From contig RCNQ01000145.1 of the NCBI GenBank assembly GCA_003731675.1, positions 1 to 34,318 on the forward strand: a DNA stretch of 34,318 bases, read 5' to 3'. The notes below the pieces were generated by a model, which was not told where the DNA came from, searched no databases, and saw nothing but the letters and a program-made list of their open reading frames with translations. A program made the position numbers and the translations under genes. Positions 15,662-24,567 of this stretch are shown here, one piece after another (positions within the stretch are counted from its first letter, which is position 1; each line of letters starts with the position of its first letter). Origin of the DNA: Bacteroidetes/Chlorobi group bacterium ChocPot_Mid (lineage in GTDB: Bacteria > Bacteroidota > Ignavibacteria > Kapaibacteriales > UBA2268).

Positions 15662-16153
15662 ATGCCAAGACCACATAAATGTAGAAGGATATCATCTAAC
15701 CCTGATGTAGTTTATTTTAAACCGGCAGGGCTGAGAATAAAGGAGCTTGAGGAAATATCTTTAACTTTAGATGAATATGAAGCTATACGACTGGCAGATT
15801 ATGAAGGATTGTATCAGGAAAATGCCGCCGAAAAAATGAATATTTCCAGACAAACTTTTGGAAATATTATTAATTCTGCACATCAGAAAATAGCAGATTT
15901 CCTACTTAATGCAAAAGTTTTAGTAATCAAAGGAGGTGTCATTGAAATATTAAATGAAAAAAATAAAAAGTTCAGATGTAAAGAATGTAACAATACTTTC
16001 AAGAGAAATATTAATACATTTAATACAATCAATTGTCCAAGATGTAAAAGTTCCGAAGTACATCAAATTAGTCTTTATGAAAATTTTGAATTTAAAAATC
16101 AAAGAAGAAAAAGAATGTGTAAAAGAAACAGGGAAGATGAAGATGAAAAATAA
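15662..16153 (+). CDS. DUF134 family HTH/zinc-ribbon regulator
   Basis: 163 residues. The N-terminus (MPRPHKCRRI) and a helix-turn-helix around 38-72 (LTLDEYEAIRLADYEGL, then AAEKMNISRQTFGN) match the DUF134 family. A CxxC...CxxC zinc ribbon follows (Cys106/109/125/128), then a highly basic tail ending in an acidic patch. DUF134 genes commonly sit beside NifX/NifB-C-like genes, as here. The Shine-Dalgarno-like AAAGGAA lies about 6-10 bases before the ATG. The large palindrome directly upstream suggests autoregulation (inference). The tail is rich in Arg/Lys and may bind nucleic acid. Confidence 0.87.
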   Translation: MPRPHKCRRISSNPDVVYFKPAGLRIKELEEISLTLDEYEAIRLADYEGLYQENAAEKMNISRQTFGNIINSAHQKIADFLLNAKVLVIKGGVIEILNEKNKKFRCKECNNTFKRNINTFNTINCPRCKSSEVHQISLYENFEFKNQRRKRMCKRNREDEDEK

Positions 16154-16322
16154 TATGGGAAAAGGGGGTTTTTGTATCTGTCCGAAATGTGGTCAAAAAT
16201 TACCACACGAATCAGGTGTCCCTTGCCAACAAGTGTATTGTCCAAATTGTAATGTAAAAATGTTGAGAGAAGGTTCTGAACACCATTTACTATGGCTAAA
16301 TAAAAAAACGAAAAATAAATAA
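16143..16322 (+). CDS. Small zinc-ribbon protein
   Basis: About 59 residues. I favour the ATG at 16143 (AGGGAAG about 7 bases upstream); 16137 and 16155 are alternatives, and the first two overlap the end of the DUF134 gene. It has a compact double-CxxC layout: CPKCGQKLPHESGVPC, then CPNCNVKMLREG, giving six cysteines and a conserved PHxxGxPC turn, typical of a metal-binding ribbon. Similar miniproteins occur next to NifX-like genes in many anaerobes, but their role is not established. It lies between the DUF134 gene and the NifX-like gene (31-base gap), apparently in one operon. It might carry a metal or cluster for the NifX-like protein. Confidence 0.72.
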   Translation: MKNNMGKGGFCICPKCGQKLPHESGVPCQQVYCPNCNVKMLREGSEHHLLWLNKKTKNK

Positions 16323-16353
16323 CAAATTATATTTAAAATTTAAGGATATAGAA

Positions 16354-16725
16354 ATGATTATTTGTGTTCCAACAGACGAGCCCAAAGGATTAGATTCAAT
16401 GGCTTACGGGCATTTTGGCAGTGCTCCGTATTTTATTATTTACAATACTTTGACTAATAATTATGAAGTAGTTAATAATGGCAATGCAGTGCATGAGCAT
16501 GGTCAATGCAATCCCGTACAACCTTTATTAGAGAAAAAAGTTGAAGTCGTTGTTGTTGCAGGAATGGGTGCCAGAGCATTATCAAATCTGAATTCAATGG
16601 GGATTCGTGTTTACAGAACAATCGAAGAAAAAAATATTAAAGATATTATTTCAGAGATTAACAATAATAAAATGAAGGAACTAACACTTAACGATAGTTG
16701 TGGTGGACATCATAACTGCAATTAA
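16354..16725 (+). CDS. NifX/NifB C-terminal domain-like (dinitrogenase Fe-Mo cofactor family) protein
   Basis: 123 residues covering one dinitrogenase iron-molybdenum cofactor domain (PF02579 type): an N-terminal beta strand with VPTD, an acidic-to-HFG turn (YGHFGSAPYF, 18-27), HEHGQCNPV, then VVVAGMGARAL and a C-terminal tail with Cys/His (SCGGHHNCN). AAGGATATAGAA gives a good ribosome site. No nitrogenase genes are near, so a role in nitrogen fixation is unlikely. Members outside nif clusters are thought to bind Fe-S or Mo-type clusters. With the DUF134 regulator and zinc-ribbon protein it forms a compact metal-cluster-handling operon, ended by the hairpin at 16749-16778. Confidence 0.87.
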   Translation: MIICVPTDEPKGLDSMAYGHFGSAPYFIIYNTLTNNYEVVNNGNAVHEHGQCNPVQPLLEKKVEVVVVAGMGARALSNLNSMGIRVYRTIEEKNIKDIISEINNNKMKELTLNDSCGGHHNCN

Positions 16726-16748
16726 TTGAGTTCCAAATTAAATCAAAT

Positions 16749-16778
16749 GGGGCTGTCTCTTGTTGATGAAACAGCCCC
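16749..16778. terminator. Hairpin between convergent genes, probable terminator
   Basis: GGGGCTGT (16749-16756) pairs with ACAGCCCC (16771-16778). After one mismatch, TC/GA extends the stem, with a loop of about 8 bases. It sits between the stops of the NifX-like gene (16725) and the sortilin-like gene (16810). There is no proper T run on either side, so it may rely on stem strength. Confidence 0.7.
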
Positions 16779-16809
16779 AAAATTATTTATAATATGAATT
16801 ATTAAAAGT

Positions 16810-19800
16810 TTACTCTGGCTTCCAATCAGGAATTCTTCCAGGCGTCCATGGAGCTTTCACTGATTCAAGTTTATTTTCAAGGTCTTTCAAATCAATATCG
16901 AGTCTCCTCAACTTATCGAGTTCAGGAACAAACTCTTCACCAATAATTGAATATGCCTGTTTTGCCGTTAATGTTGGTTCGGAACTTGACCATGCGGTTG
17001 AGTAAATGATATGCCATAACCTGTCTTTAATCGAAGGAGCTTGATTCTCATTTCGCTTTGATTTTGATGGGTCTCCATTAAGTTTCACCTTAATTTCTTC
17101 AAGTCTTAATTCCAATTCTCTTAACTTCGAGAAGTTTTCTACCGAAATCTCAGGTGTATTTTGTAATGCAACCCTGACAAGAGATAATCTTTCGGTAAAT
17201 TCATTAATACTATTATCTGTTCCTAATACAGCCTGTTGCATCCTGTTAATTTTGTTGTGAAATTCCGTAAGAGCTTTTTCATCAGTTGCTGGCAAGGTTG
17301 TATTTCTTAATCTTAGAACATTAAATCCAACTTTATCACTAAGTCTATCAATTTTACCATCAACACTTTTATAAACAGCTACATAGTATTTCCCCGGTAA
17401 TACTGGAAAATCGCTATGCTTTTCAGTTTTCGTATTTTTACTAACAGGAGCTTTGCTTGCAAAGCACAAATCCCAAGCTATTCTGTTAATCCCCTTTTTA
17501 GGCGATTCGATTAATCTCCGGACAATATTGCCAGCTTCATCAGATATTTCAAATATCAAATAAGCTCCCTCCTCAAGGTCTTCTTGTCGTAATTCACTAT
17601 TAGTCGGATAGACATAAGGTTTCTTGTCCTTTTCAAGCTTACCTTCATTTTCCTTACGAATATCTCTTTTTGATTTAAAACTATCTTTAAGGTAATAAGT
17701 AAATACAGCTCCGTATTCCGGATTTTTCGCTCTGTAAAAGTCAGAACCTTGGTCATCCTTATTCCTTGAATTATCTTGAAAATAGTGATAAGCATCTTTG
17801 ATTGAAAATAAATGAAATTCCTTATCCAAAATTTCTTGAGTTGTTTCCCTCAATGGAGTAAAATTATCAAGAATATATATTCCTCGTCCAAATGTCCCAA
17901 CTATCAAGTCATTTTCCCTCTTTTGTATTTCCAAATCACGAACAGCAATCGAAGGTAAACCAGAATTCAACTTTAACCATTTATTCCCACCATCAATAGA
18001 AAAATATAATGAAAATTCAGTTCCTACAAATAACAAATTAGGATTAACGTTATCCTCATAAATTGTCCAAACTGGCTCATCTTCAGGAAGATTCGATGAA
18101 ATCAAAACCCATGTTTTGCCCTTATCTGTACTTTTGACTACATAAGGTTTGAAGTCCATTCTCTTGTGGTTGTTGCAAGTTGCATAGATTACATTTGCAT
18201 CATGCTGTGAAGCAAAAATATCACTGACATAAGTAGTTTCAGGAACAGACGCAATTTTCTCTGTTTTCCTCCAGTTTTTACCACCATCTTCACTGATTTG
18301 TATCAAGCCATCATCAGTACCTACACAAAGGAGTCCCTCACTAATTGGAGATTCAGATAAAGCTACAATATTGCCATAAAAAGATGTTGAAGCATTCTTA
18401 GCAATAGCTTCAGGATTCCAAACTTTTCCCATTACAGGTAGTTGATTTCTGTCAATTTGCCTTGTTAAATCAGGACTAACTGCCTTCCATGAATTCCCCA
18501 TATCTTCACTTCGGTACAATCTATTACAAGCAATATATATCCTCGTATTTTTGTGAGGACTTATTATCAATGGTGTATCCCAATTCCAACGATGCTCTTC
18601 TCCTTTTTCAGGTTGTGGTTGAATATATGTTTGTTCTCCACTTTTTCTATCATATCTCATCAAGTTCCCGTATTGCCATTGACAATAAATAATATCCGGA
18701 TTCTTTGGGTCAGGACGTGCCTGGTAGCCATCACCACCAACCAATTGGAACCAGTCATCGTTCAAAATACCTCCAACATTTGTAGTTCTCGAAGGTCCAC
18801 CCCAAGTATTATTATCTTGAGTTCCCCCATAAACATAGTAAAATGGTTCAGTATTATCACAAGATATTCTGTAAAACTGAGTAACAGGAAGATTAGCGAA
18901 ATGATGCCAATTCTCTCCATCAAAAGTTTCGTACAATCCACCATCCCCACCAATTCTTATGTGATTAGTATTATTCGGGTCAATCCACAAAGCATGGTCA
19001 TCAACGTGACGGTCTTTGTTCCCCAAAGCACGAAATGTTTTTCCACCATCAACTGAAACCTGAGTTACAGTTTCCAAAGAGTAAATCTTATTAACATCAA
19101 CAGGGTCACAGATTAATTCCTGATAGTATTGAGCACTACCTGGATTATAACTACTAACTTTAAACCAAGAAGCGCCTCTGTTAGTTGATTTATAGGTTCC
19201 ACCTGATTCCTCACTTTCTACGAGAGCCCATATATAATCAGGATTGACAGGAGAAATTGCCAACCCGATTCTTCCAAGTTCACCACCAGGAAACCCATTC
19301 CCAACTTTTTCCCATGTTTTTCCTGCATCCGTCGAACGATGCAAACCCGACTCTGGTCCACCGTTGATTAATGTCCAGACATGTCTTCTCCTTTGATACG
19401 AAGCGGCGAATATTACGTCAGGATTTCGAGGGTCAATGATAATATCTGAAACTCCCGTATTCTCACTTATCTCAAGAATCTTATTCCAAGTCTTACCGCC
19501 ATCTTCAGTTTTATACAGTCCTCTGTCACCTCCTGGTCCCCAAAGGGGTCCAAAAGCAGCAACATAGACAACATTGGAATTTCTTGGGTCAACAACAATT
19601 TTTCCTATATGTTTAGAATCCTTCAATCCCATATTTTTCCACGACTTTCCACCATCTATTGATTTATAAACCCCGTCACCCCAAGCCACACTCCTTTGGC
19701 TGTTGTTCTCTCCTGAACCAACCCAAATAACATTATAATTATTGGGGTCAATAGTAATACAACCAATAGAAAACGGTTTCTGCCCATCAAAAATTGGTTC

Positions 19801-20076
19801 AAAGGTTATACCTGAATTCGTTGTTTTCCAAATACTACCGCATGCTACTCCGACATAATAGATACTTGGATTATTAGGTTGCACAGCTATATCTATTATT
19901 CTCCCTGATGTTAATCCTGGTCCGACCGAGCGTAACTTCAAACCACTAAAAGTCGCGGATGTTAATGTATCCTTTTGTTCCTTTGATTCCTTTTTATCCT
20001 TTTTCTCTGCTGAAGTCATTGTTGTAACAATTGCCAGACAAATCAGAAAAATAAATAACACTTTTACTCTCATCAC
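16810..20076 (-). CDS. Secreted sortilin/VPS10-like BNR-repeat protein
   Basis: 1088 residues with a Sec signal peptide (MMRVKVLFIFLICLAIVTTM...). At least eleven BNR/Asp-box-like repeats follow, such as KSIDGGKSW, KTEDGGKTW, RSTDAGKTW, VSVDGGKTF, ISEDGGKNW and KSTDKGKTW. This is the pattern of a large multi-bladed beta-propeller of the sortilin N-terminal type, often annotated as glycosyl hydrolase in Bacteroidota. The last ~300 residues hold an extended beta segment and then a helical charged region ending WTPGRIPDWKPE. There is no T9SS sorting domain, unlike the protein at the left edge, so it is probably periplasmic or outer-membrane associated by other means. Enzymatic activity is unproven. 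Confidence 0.87.
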   Translation of the reverse strand: MMRVKVLFIFLICLAIVTTMTSAEKKDKKESKEQKDTLTSATFSGLKLRSVGPGLTSGRIIDIAVQPNNPSIYYVGVACGSIWKTTNSGITFEPIFDGQKPFSIGCITIDPNNYNVIWVGSGENNSQRSVAWGDGVYKSIDGGKSWKNMGLKDSKHIGKIVVDPRNSNVVYVAAFGPLWGPGGDRGLYKTEDGGKTWNKILEISENTGVSDIIIDPRNPDVIFAASYQRRRHVWTLINGGPESGLHRSTDAGKTWEKVGNGFPGGELGRIGLAISPVNPDYIWALVESEESGGTYKSTNRGASWFKVSSYNPGSAQYYQELICDPVDVNKIYSLETVTQVSVDGGKTFRALGNKDRHVDDHALWIDPNNTNHIRIGGDGGLYETFDGENWHHFANLPVTQFYRISCDNTEPFYYVYGGTQDNNTWGGPSRTTNVGGILNDDWFQLVGGDGYQARPDPKNPDIIYCQWQYGNLMRYDRKSGEQTYIQPQPEKGEEHRWNWDTPLIISPHKNTRIYIACNRLYRSEDMGNSWKAVSPDLTRQIDRNQLPVMGKVWNPEAIAKNASTSFYGNIVALSESPISEGLLCVGTDDGLIQISEDGGKNWRKTEKIASVPETTYVSDIFASQHDANVIYATCNNHKRMDFKPYVVKSTDKGKTWVLISSNLPEDEPVWTIYEDNVNPNLLFVGTEFSLYFSIDGGNKWLKLNSGLPSIAVRDLEIQKRENDLIVGTFGRGIYILDNFTPLRETTQEILDKEFHLFSIKDAYHYFQDNSRNKDDQGSDFYRAKNPEYGAVFTYYLKDSFKSKRDIRKENEGKLEKDKKPYVYPTNSELRQEDLEEGAYLIFEISDEAGNIVRRLIESPKKGINRIAWDLCFASKAPVSKNTKTEKHSDFPVLPGKYYVAVYKSVDGKIDRLSDKVGFNVLRLRNTTLPATDEKALTEFHNKINRMQQAVLGTDNSINEFTERLSLVRVALQNTPEISVENFSKLRELELRLEEIKVKLNGDPSKSKRNENQAPSIKDRLWHIIYSTAWSSSEPTLTAKQAYSIIGEEFVPELDKLRRLDIDLKDLENKLESVKAPWTPGRIPDWKPE

Positions 20077-20176
20077 TATTCCTTTAAATTTATTTAATTA
20101 ATTAGTTTCTTTATAATTTTATATTTTTGAAACATATAACTTATGTAAAAATTTTAAAAAACAAAAATATATTTAA

Positions 20177-21847
20177 ATGTTTTTACCGACAACTAAAGAA
20201 GAAATGCATCATTTGGGATGGGAAAAACTCGATATTATTCTTATCTCAGGAGATGTTTACATAGACAATTACTATGATGGTTCTGCTCTTTTAGGAAAAT
20301 TACTGGTTTCGAAAGGATTTAAAGTTGGGATTATCTCTCAACCTGATATTTCCTCACCGAAAGATATTATGCGTTTGGGCGAACCAGAACTTTTTTGGGG
20401 AGTATCCGCTGGATGCGTGGATTCCATGGTTACAAATTATACTGCTTTGTTAAAGAAAAAGAAAAATGACGACCTGACCCCCGGTGGACTGAACAACAAA
20501 AGACCTGATAGAGCAGTTATCAAATATACCAATTTAATTCGTCAGTATTTTAAAAATACCAAGCCAATAATTATTGGAGGTATTGAAGCAAGTTTAAGAA
20601 GAATTGCTCATTACGATTATTGGTCTGATGCAATTCGCAAAAGCATACTATTTGATTCAAAAGCTGATTATCTTGTCTATGGAATGGCTGAAAGAACCAT
20701 CCTTGAAACAGCTGATTTCATCAAACAAAACAAAAGTCTTAAATTATTAAGAGGACTTTGCTATATTTCTAATACAAAAGTTGATAATTACATAGAATTA
20801 CCCTCGTATGATGAAGTAAAAAATGATAAAATAAAATTTATAGAAATGTTCCATCATTTTTATCAAAACAATGACCCATTAAATGCCAATGGACTTTGTC
20901 AGAAACAAGACTCAAGATATTTAATCCAAAACCCTCCGAATTTCAATTTATCACAAAAAGAACTCGATGAAATATATGAACTCGACTTCGAAAGAGATGT
21001 TCATCCTTACTATAAAAAACATGGCAAAGTAAAAGCTCTCGAAACCATACAGTTCTCAATTAACTCACATCGGGGATGTTACGGAGAATGCAACTTCTGT
21101 GCTATCACTGTCCATCAAGGAAGAACAATCAACAGCAGAAGCGTAAATTCAATTCTCAAAGAAGTCAGAAACATTACACAACATAAAGATTTCAAAGGTA
21201 TCATTAATGATATTGGTGGTCCTACTGCAAACATGTTTGATAATAAATGTAAATTGCAATCTACTAAAGGAAGCTGTAAAGATAAACGTTGCTTACTGCC
21301 TGAAAGATGCAAAGCAATGAAGATTGACCATTCCAGTCAAATTGATTTATTGGAAAAAGTAAAAAGAATTCCAAGAGTCCGAAAAGTTTTTATTGGTTCT
21401 GGTTTGCGTTATGATTTAATTATTGAAGACCATAAAGCAGGGGAGAAGTATCTGCTGAATTTAGTTAAAGACCATGTTTCCGGACAACTGAAAATTGCAC
21501 CTGAACATGTTTCAGAAAACGTTCTCCAATTAATGGGAAAACCTTCAAACAAAAATCTGATTGATTTTAGAAGAAGATTTAATGATTTTTCAAAGAAAAT
21601 TGGTAAAAATCAATTCTTGACCTATTACTTGATTGCGGCTCATCCAGGTTGTGAACAACAAGATATGGAAGAACTTCGAAATTTCATACATAATGAATTA
21701 AAACTCAAACCGGAGCAGATGCAGGTCTTTACTCCTACTCCCTCAACTTATTCAACATTGATGTATTATTCAGGATTACACCCAGATACATTGAAACCGA
21801 TATTTGTTGAAAAGACTTTGAAGGGAAAAAGGAAGCAATTACTATGA
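20177..21847 (+). CDS. YgiQ family radical SAM protein
   Basis: 556 residues. The N-terminal ~200 residues match the UPF0313/YgiQ family (MFLPTTKEEM, DVYIDNYYDGSALLGK, GGIEASLRRIAHYDYWSD). A radical SAM cluster motif CYGECNFC (Cys301/305/308) follows HRG, then conserved IAPEHVS and PTPSTYST. E. coli YgiQ is longer (over 700 residues); this version stops shortly after the radical SAM domain and lacks the C-terminal extension, as do many relatives. The reaction of the family is unknown to me. It is transcribed divergently from the sortilin-like gene with a 100-base gap. No clear ribosome site (A/T-rich leader). Confidence 0.9.
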   Translation: MFLPTTKEEMHHLGWEKLDIILISGDVYIDNYYDGSALLGKLLVSKGFKVGIISQPDISSPKDIMRLGEPELFWGVSAGCVDSMVTNYTALLKKKKNDDLTPGGLNNKRPDRAVIKYTNLIRQYFKNTKPIIIGGIEASLRRIAHYDYWSDAIRKSILFDSKADYLVYGMAERTILETADFIKQNKSLKLLRGLCYISNTKVDNYIELPSYDEVKNDKIKFIEMFHHFYQNNDPLNANGLCQKQDSRYLIQNPPNFNLSQKELDEIYELDFERDVHPYYKKHGKVKALETIQFSINSHRGCYGECNFCAITVHQGRTINSRSVNSILKEVRNITQHKDFKGIINDIGGPTANMFDNKCKLQSTKGSCKDKRCLLPERCKAMKIDHSSQIDLLEKVKRIPRVRKVFIGSGLRYDLIIEDHKAGEKYLLNLVKDHVSGQLKIAPEHVSENVLQLMGKPSNKNLIDFRRRFNDFSKKIGKNQFLTYYLIAAHPGCEQQDMEELRNFIHNELKLKPEQMQVFTPTPSTYSTLMYYSGLHPDTLKPIFVEKTLKGKRKQLL

Positions 21848-21912
21848 AATATAACTTATGAAAATCAATAAAATTTACTATTTTTGATTTTTTTAATTAT
21901 GTTATTAGATTA

Positions 21913-22836
21913 TTGAAAGAATTTGAATTATATAGAATCTTAATATGTCCAGAATGTGGAGGAGAATTATCTCAGTTAATAGAACAAAATCAGTCTGAAG
22001 AAAATTCTTTTCTTGTTTGTATCAAATGCAATAGCAGATATTCCATCGAAAAGAATATTCCCATTATGCTTATTAAAGATATTAGTGATTCTGAAATGAA
22101 CTATATTGAGCATTATGAAAAAGATGCTGAATTATTTGATTACTTTGAACAAAGAGAATGCAAAGCAACTGAGCATGAAGAAAGAAGAGTTAGAGAATAT
22201 ATCTTATCAAAAATCCCTTCAAATGCTGAATTAATTTTAGATGTTGGTTCAGGTGGTTCCTGGCTTTCAAAAAACATTGATTTTGATAATCATATTCTGA
22301 TATCATTAGATTTATCAGAAAAAAATGTACTTCAAAGTCTCAATGAAAATTCAAATAAGAATCATTTTGGTTTAGTTGCTGATGCATTGAATCCTCCTTT
22401 CAAAGAAAATACTATTGATTGCATAATTGCTTCTGAAATCATTGAGCATCTAATAAATCCTGAAGAATTTATAAAAAAAATGATTAAAATATTGAAACCG
22501 GGAGGTAAATTCATTATAAGTACACCTTATAAAGAGGTAATCCCCTATTATCTTTGCATCCACTGCAATCAAATGACACCTAAAAATGCTCATCTTCATT
22601 CATTTGATGAACATAAACTTTCAAAATACTTTAATATAATTGGTAATGGCTTTGAAGAAAAAATTAAATTTTTAATTTTTGGAAACAAAGCTTTAAACAT
22701 TCTGAGAACCCATGTGTTTTTAAAATATCTGCCTTTTTCTCTCTGGAAATTCATTGACAAAATTTCAAATTTGATAATTAACAAACCTGCTCACATAATT
22801 GTAGTTTATAAAAAAATACTAACATCGAAATCTTAA
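21913..22836 (+). CDS. SAM-dependent methyltransferase with N-terminal Trm112-like zinc ribbon
   Basis: 307 residues. The start is a TTG at 21913: no ATG exists between the upstream in-frame stop (21859) and the zinc ribbon, which begins at residue 12 (CPECGGEL, then CIKCNSRY), a Trm112-like module. A class I methyltransferase follows with motif I ILDVGSGGSW, an acidic ASEIIEHL, and LKPGGKFIISTP. A second CIHC/HLHSFD patch resembles a structural zinc site in some Methyltransf_11 proteins. The substrate is unknown. It ends 2 bases before lnt, so the two are probably co-transcribed. Confidence 0.82.
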   Translation: MKEFELYRILICPECGGELSQLIEQNQSEENSFLVCIKCNSRYSIEKNIPIMLIKDISDSEMNYIEHYEKDAELFDYFEQRECKATEHEERRVREYILSKIPSNAELILDVGSGGSWLSKNIDFDNHILISLDLSEKNVLQSLNENSNKNHFGLVADALNPPFKENTIDCIIASEIIEHLINPEEFIKKMIKILKPGGKFIISTPYKEVIPYYLCIHCNQMTPKNAHLHSFDEHKLSKYFNIIGNGFEEKIKFLIFGNKALNILRTHVFLKYLPFSLWKFIDKISNLIINKPAHIIVVYKKILTSKS

Positions 22837-22838
22837 TT

Positions 22839-24521
22839 ATGATAACAAAAACACAAACATATATAATCGGATGGCTGACAGGAATACTGCTTGCTTTGGC
22901 ATTTCCGCCATTTCCTTTCCATTTCATAGCATTTTTTGCATTTATACCATTATTATTTTCACTTGAAGTTAGAAAAGGTGAAAAGTCATTCTGGTTAATT
23001 TATATAACGTTTTTCATTTATCATACAATGACAAATTGGTGGATTGGAAGCTGGCAGACAAATGCCGACCCATTTTTAATGGCATCAGGAATAATACTGT
23101 CATTTTTTCATCCCCTCTTTTTTCTTGTACCTGTCTATAGCTATTTGTTTATAAGAAAAAAATATGGGTTGAGCTTCGCCTTGTGGTTGTTTCCTTTTAT
23201 CTGGACTGCCTTTGAATGGCTTCACAGCTTAGGTGAATTAAATTATCCTTGGTTGACTATCGGTTATACTCAAGCATATAACATTGTTTGGCTGCAATTT
23301 GCTGACATCTCTGGAATTTGGGGAGTTAGTTTTATTATTATTTTGATAAATTCTTTGTTAGCAAGATTGTTCATTAATGAAAACAGTCTTCAGTTTTCTT
23401 TGTTAAATTGTCAAAAAGTAAAGGGAATTAAATTTATTTTTCTATCTGTGGTTTTACTGATTTTATTTCCCTACATTTACGGTATATTTCGTATAAATGA
23501 ATTTGAACATAGTAAAATAATTAAAAAAAATAAGAATGTTAAAATTGGAATTGTTCAACCAAATATAAATCCTTGGGCTAAATGGGAAAGAAATGTTCCT
23601 GAACAAATAAGACTGCATTTAAAACTTCAGGATTCATTATTAAAATATCAACCCGATATTGATTTCTTTCTTTGGTCAGAGACTGCAATACCTTATCAGG
23701 ATTTAAATATGAATAGTTCTCACGATTTCGGAGAATTAAAGTATTGGGTAGATTATCGGGATATAGCTGTTCTCACTGGATTAGCAGATATTAAGCTATA
23801 CAGGAAAGGTGACAGAATTCCAAAAACAGTCAAACAGCTTGAAGGTACTGATTCATTTTACTACGAATCATTTAATGCGGCTGTAATTATTAATCCCGAT
23901 TTACCAGATTCTCTATATCAAATTTACCACAAGATGAGATTAACTCCATTTTCCGAAAGATTTCCTTATGGCAAATATTTATCTTTCGCTACGGAATGGT
24001 TTAAGTGGGGTGTGGGTATTTCGAGCTGGAACACAGGAGAAAAACAATTTCCTTTATTGTTGAATAGAAAACAAAAATCAGAAGAAAATAAATCAAATTT
24101 AAAATCAAACGTTAAGATTGGTGCAGTTATTTGTATTGAATCAATTTATCCTGATTTTACAAGAGAGTATGTTAATCAAGGAGCTGGAATACTTGTGGTT
24201 ATAACTAATGATGCTTGGTTCAATCACACTTTCGGTCCTGAACAACATTTCATTATGTCACAAGTCAGAGCGATTGAAACCAGACGTTACATAGCAAGAT
24301 GTGCTAACTCAGGAATCTCTGGGTTCATCTCACCTTCAGGTGAAATTATTAAATTGATGGAGCAATACAAAGTAATTGCTGATGCTGAAAGTGTTCCAAT
24401 TTTAAAAGATAAATCCATTTATGTCCTCTTGGGTGATTGGTTAGTATATTTATGCACTATGATTTCTTTGATATTTATTATTTATGGATTTAGCAAGAAA
24501 AATCAATCATTTTTGAAGTGA
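22839..24521 (+). CDS. lnt: Apolipoprotein N-acyltransferase
   Basis: 560 residues. Residues ~1-215 hold about seven membrane helices, including PFPFHF and the GELNYPWLTIGY motif, and residues ~234-515 form a nitrilase-like domain. The catalytic triad is present: Glu281 (LWSETAIP), Lys365 (HKMRLTPFSE) and Cys432 (ICIESIYP); NDAWF and the ETRR segment follow. It N-acylates the lipoprotein cysteine in the inner membrane. It starts 2 bases after the methyltransferase stop. The convergent neighbour at 25023-24568 is itself a lipoprotein, but gene order alone does not link them functionally. Confidence 0.93.
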   Translation: MITKTQTYIIGWLTGILLALAFPPFPFHFIAFFAFIPLLFSLEVRKGEKSFWLIYITFFIYHTMTNWWIGSWQTNADPFLMASGIILSFFHPLFFLVPVYSYLFIRKKYGLSFALWLFPFIWTAFEWLHSLGELNYPWLTIGYTQAYNIVWLQFADISGIWGVSFIIILINSLLARLFINENSLQFSLLNCQKVKGIKFIFLSVVLLILFPYIYGIFRINEFEHSKIIKKNKNVKIGIVQPNINPWAKWERNVPEQIRLHLKLQDSLLKYQPDIDFFLWSETAIPYQDLNMNSSHDFGELKYWVDYRDIAVLTGLADIKLYRKGDRIPKTVKQLEGTDSFYYESFNAAVIINPDLPDSLYQIYHKMRLTPFSERFPYGKYLSFATEWFKWGVGISSWNTGEKQFPLLLNRKQKSEENKSNLKSNVKIGAVICIESIYPDFTREYVNQGAGILVVITNDAWFNHTFGPEQHFIMSQVRAIETRRYIARCANSGISGFISPSGEIIKLMEQYKVIADAESVPILKDKSIYVLLGDWLVYLCTMISLIFIIYGFSKKNQSFLK

Positions 24522-24529
24522 TTCAAAAA
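24510..24529. terminator. AT-rich hairpin spanning the lnt stop, possible weak terminator
   Basis: TTTTTGAA (24510-24517) and TTCAAAAA (24522-24529) form a perfect 8-bp stem with a GTGA loop that contains the lnt TGA. It sits between convergent genes. The stem is A/T-rich, so terminator strength is doubtful. Confidence 0.3.
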
Positions 24530-24567
24530 AAATTGAAAAAAATTAGAAAATGTATTTTTTTGATGAC

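Noticed and set aside
16354..16725. Part of a nitrogen-fixation cluster
   Set aside because: The NifX-like domain occurs without any nifHDK, nifB or nifEN gene nearby and beside a DUF134 regulator, the usual non-nif context.
18553..19056. Open frame of 167 codons antisense to the sortilin-like gene
   Set aside because: The composition follows the coding frame on the other strand, and there is no ribosome site or recognisable domain. The BNR repeats fix the true frame.
20122..20129. TATTTTTG as a promoter for the YgiQ-type gene
   Set aside because: No TTTG or TTG box 17-23 bases upstream; single -7-like octamers are common in this AT-rich DNA.
20134..21861. ATATAACTTATG repeated on both sides of the YgiQ-type gene, as possible attachment or insertion duplications
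   Set aside because: Only 12 AT-rich bases with no terminal repeats, transposase or integrase; likely chance.
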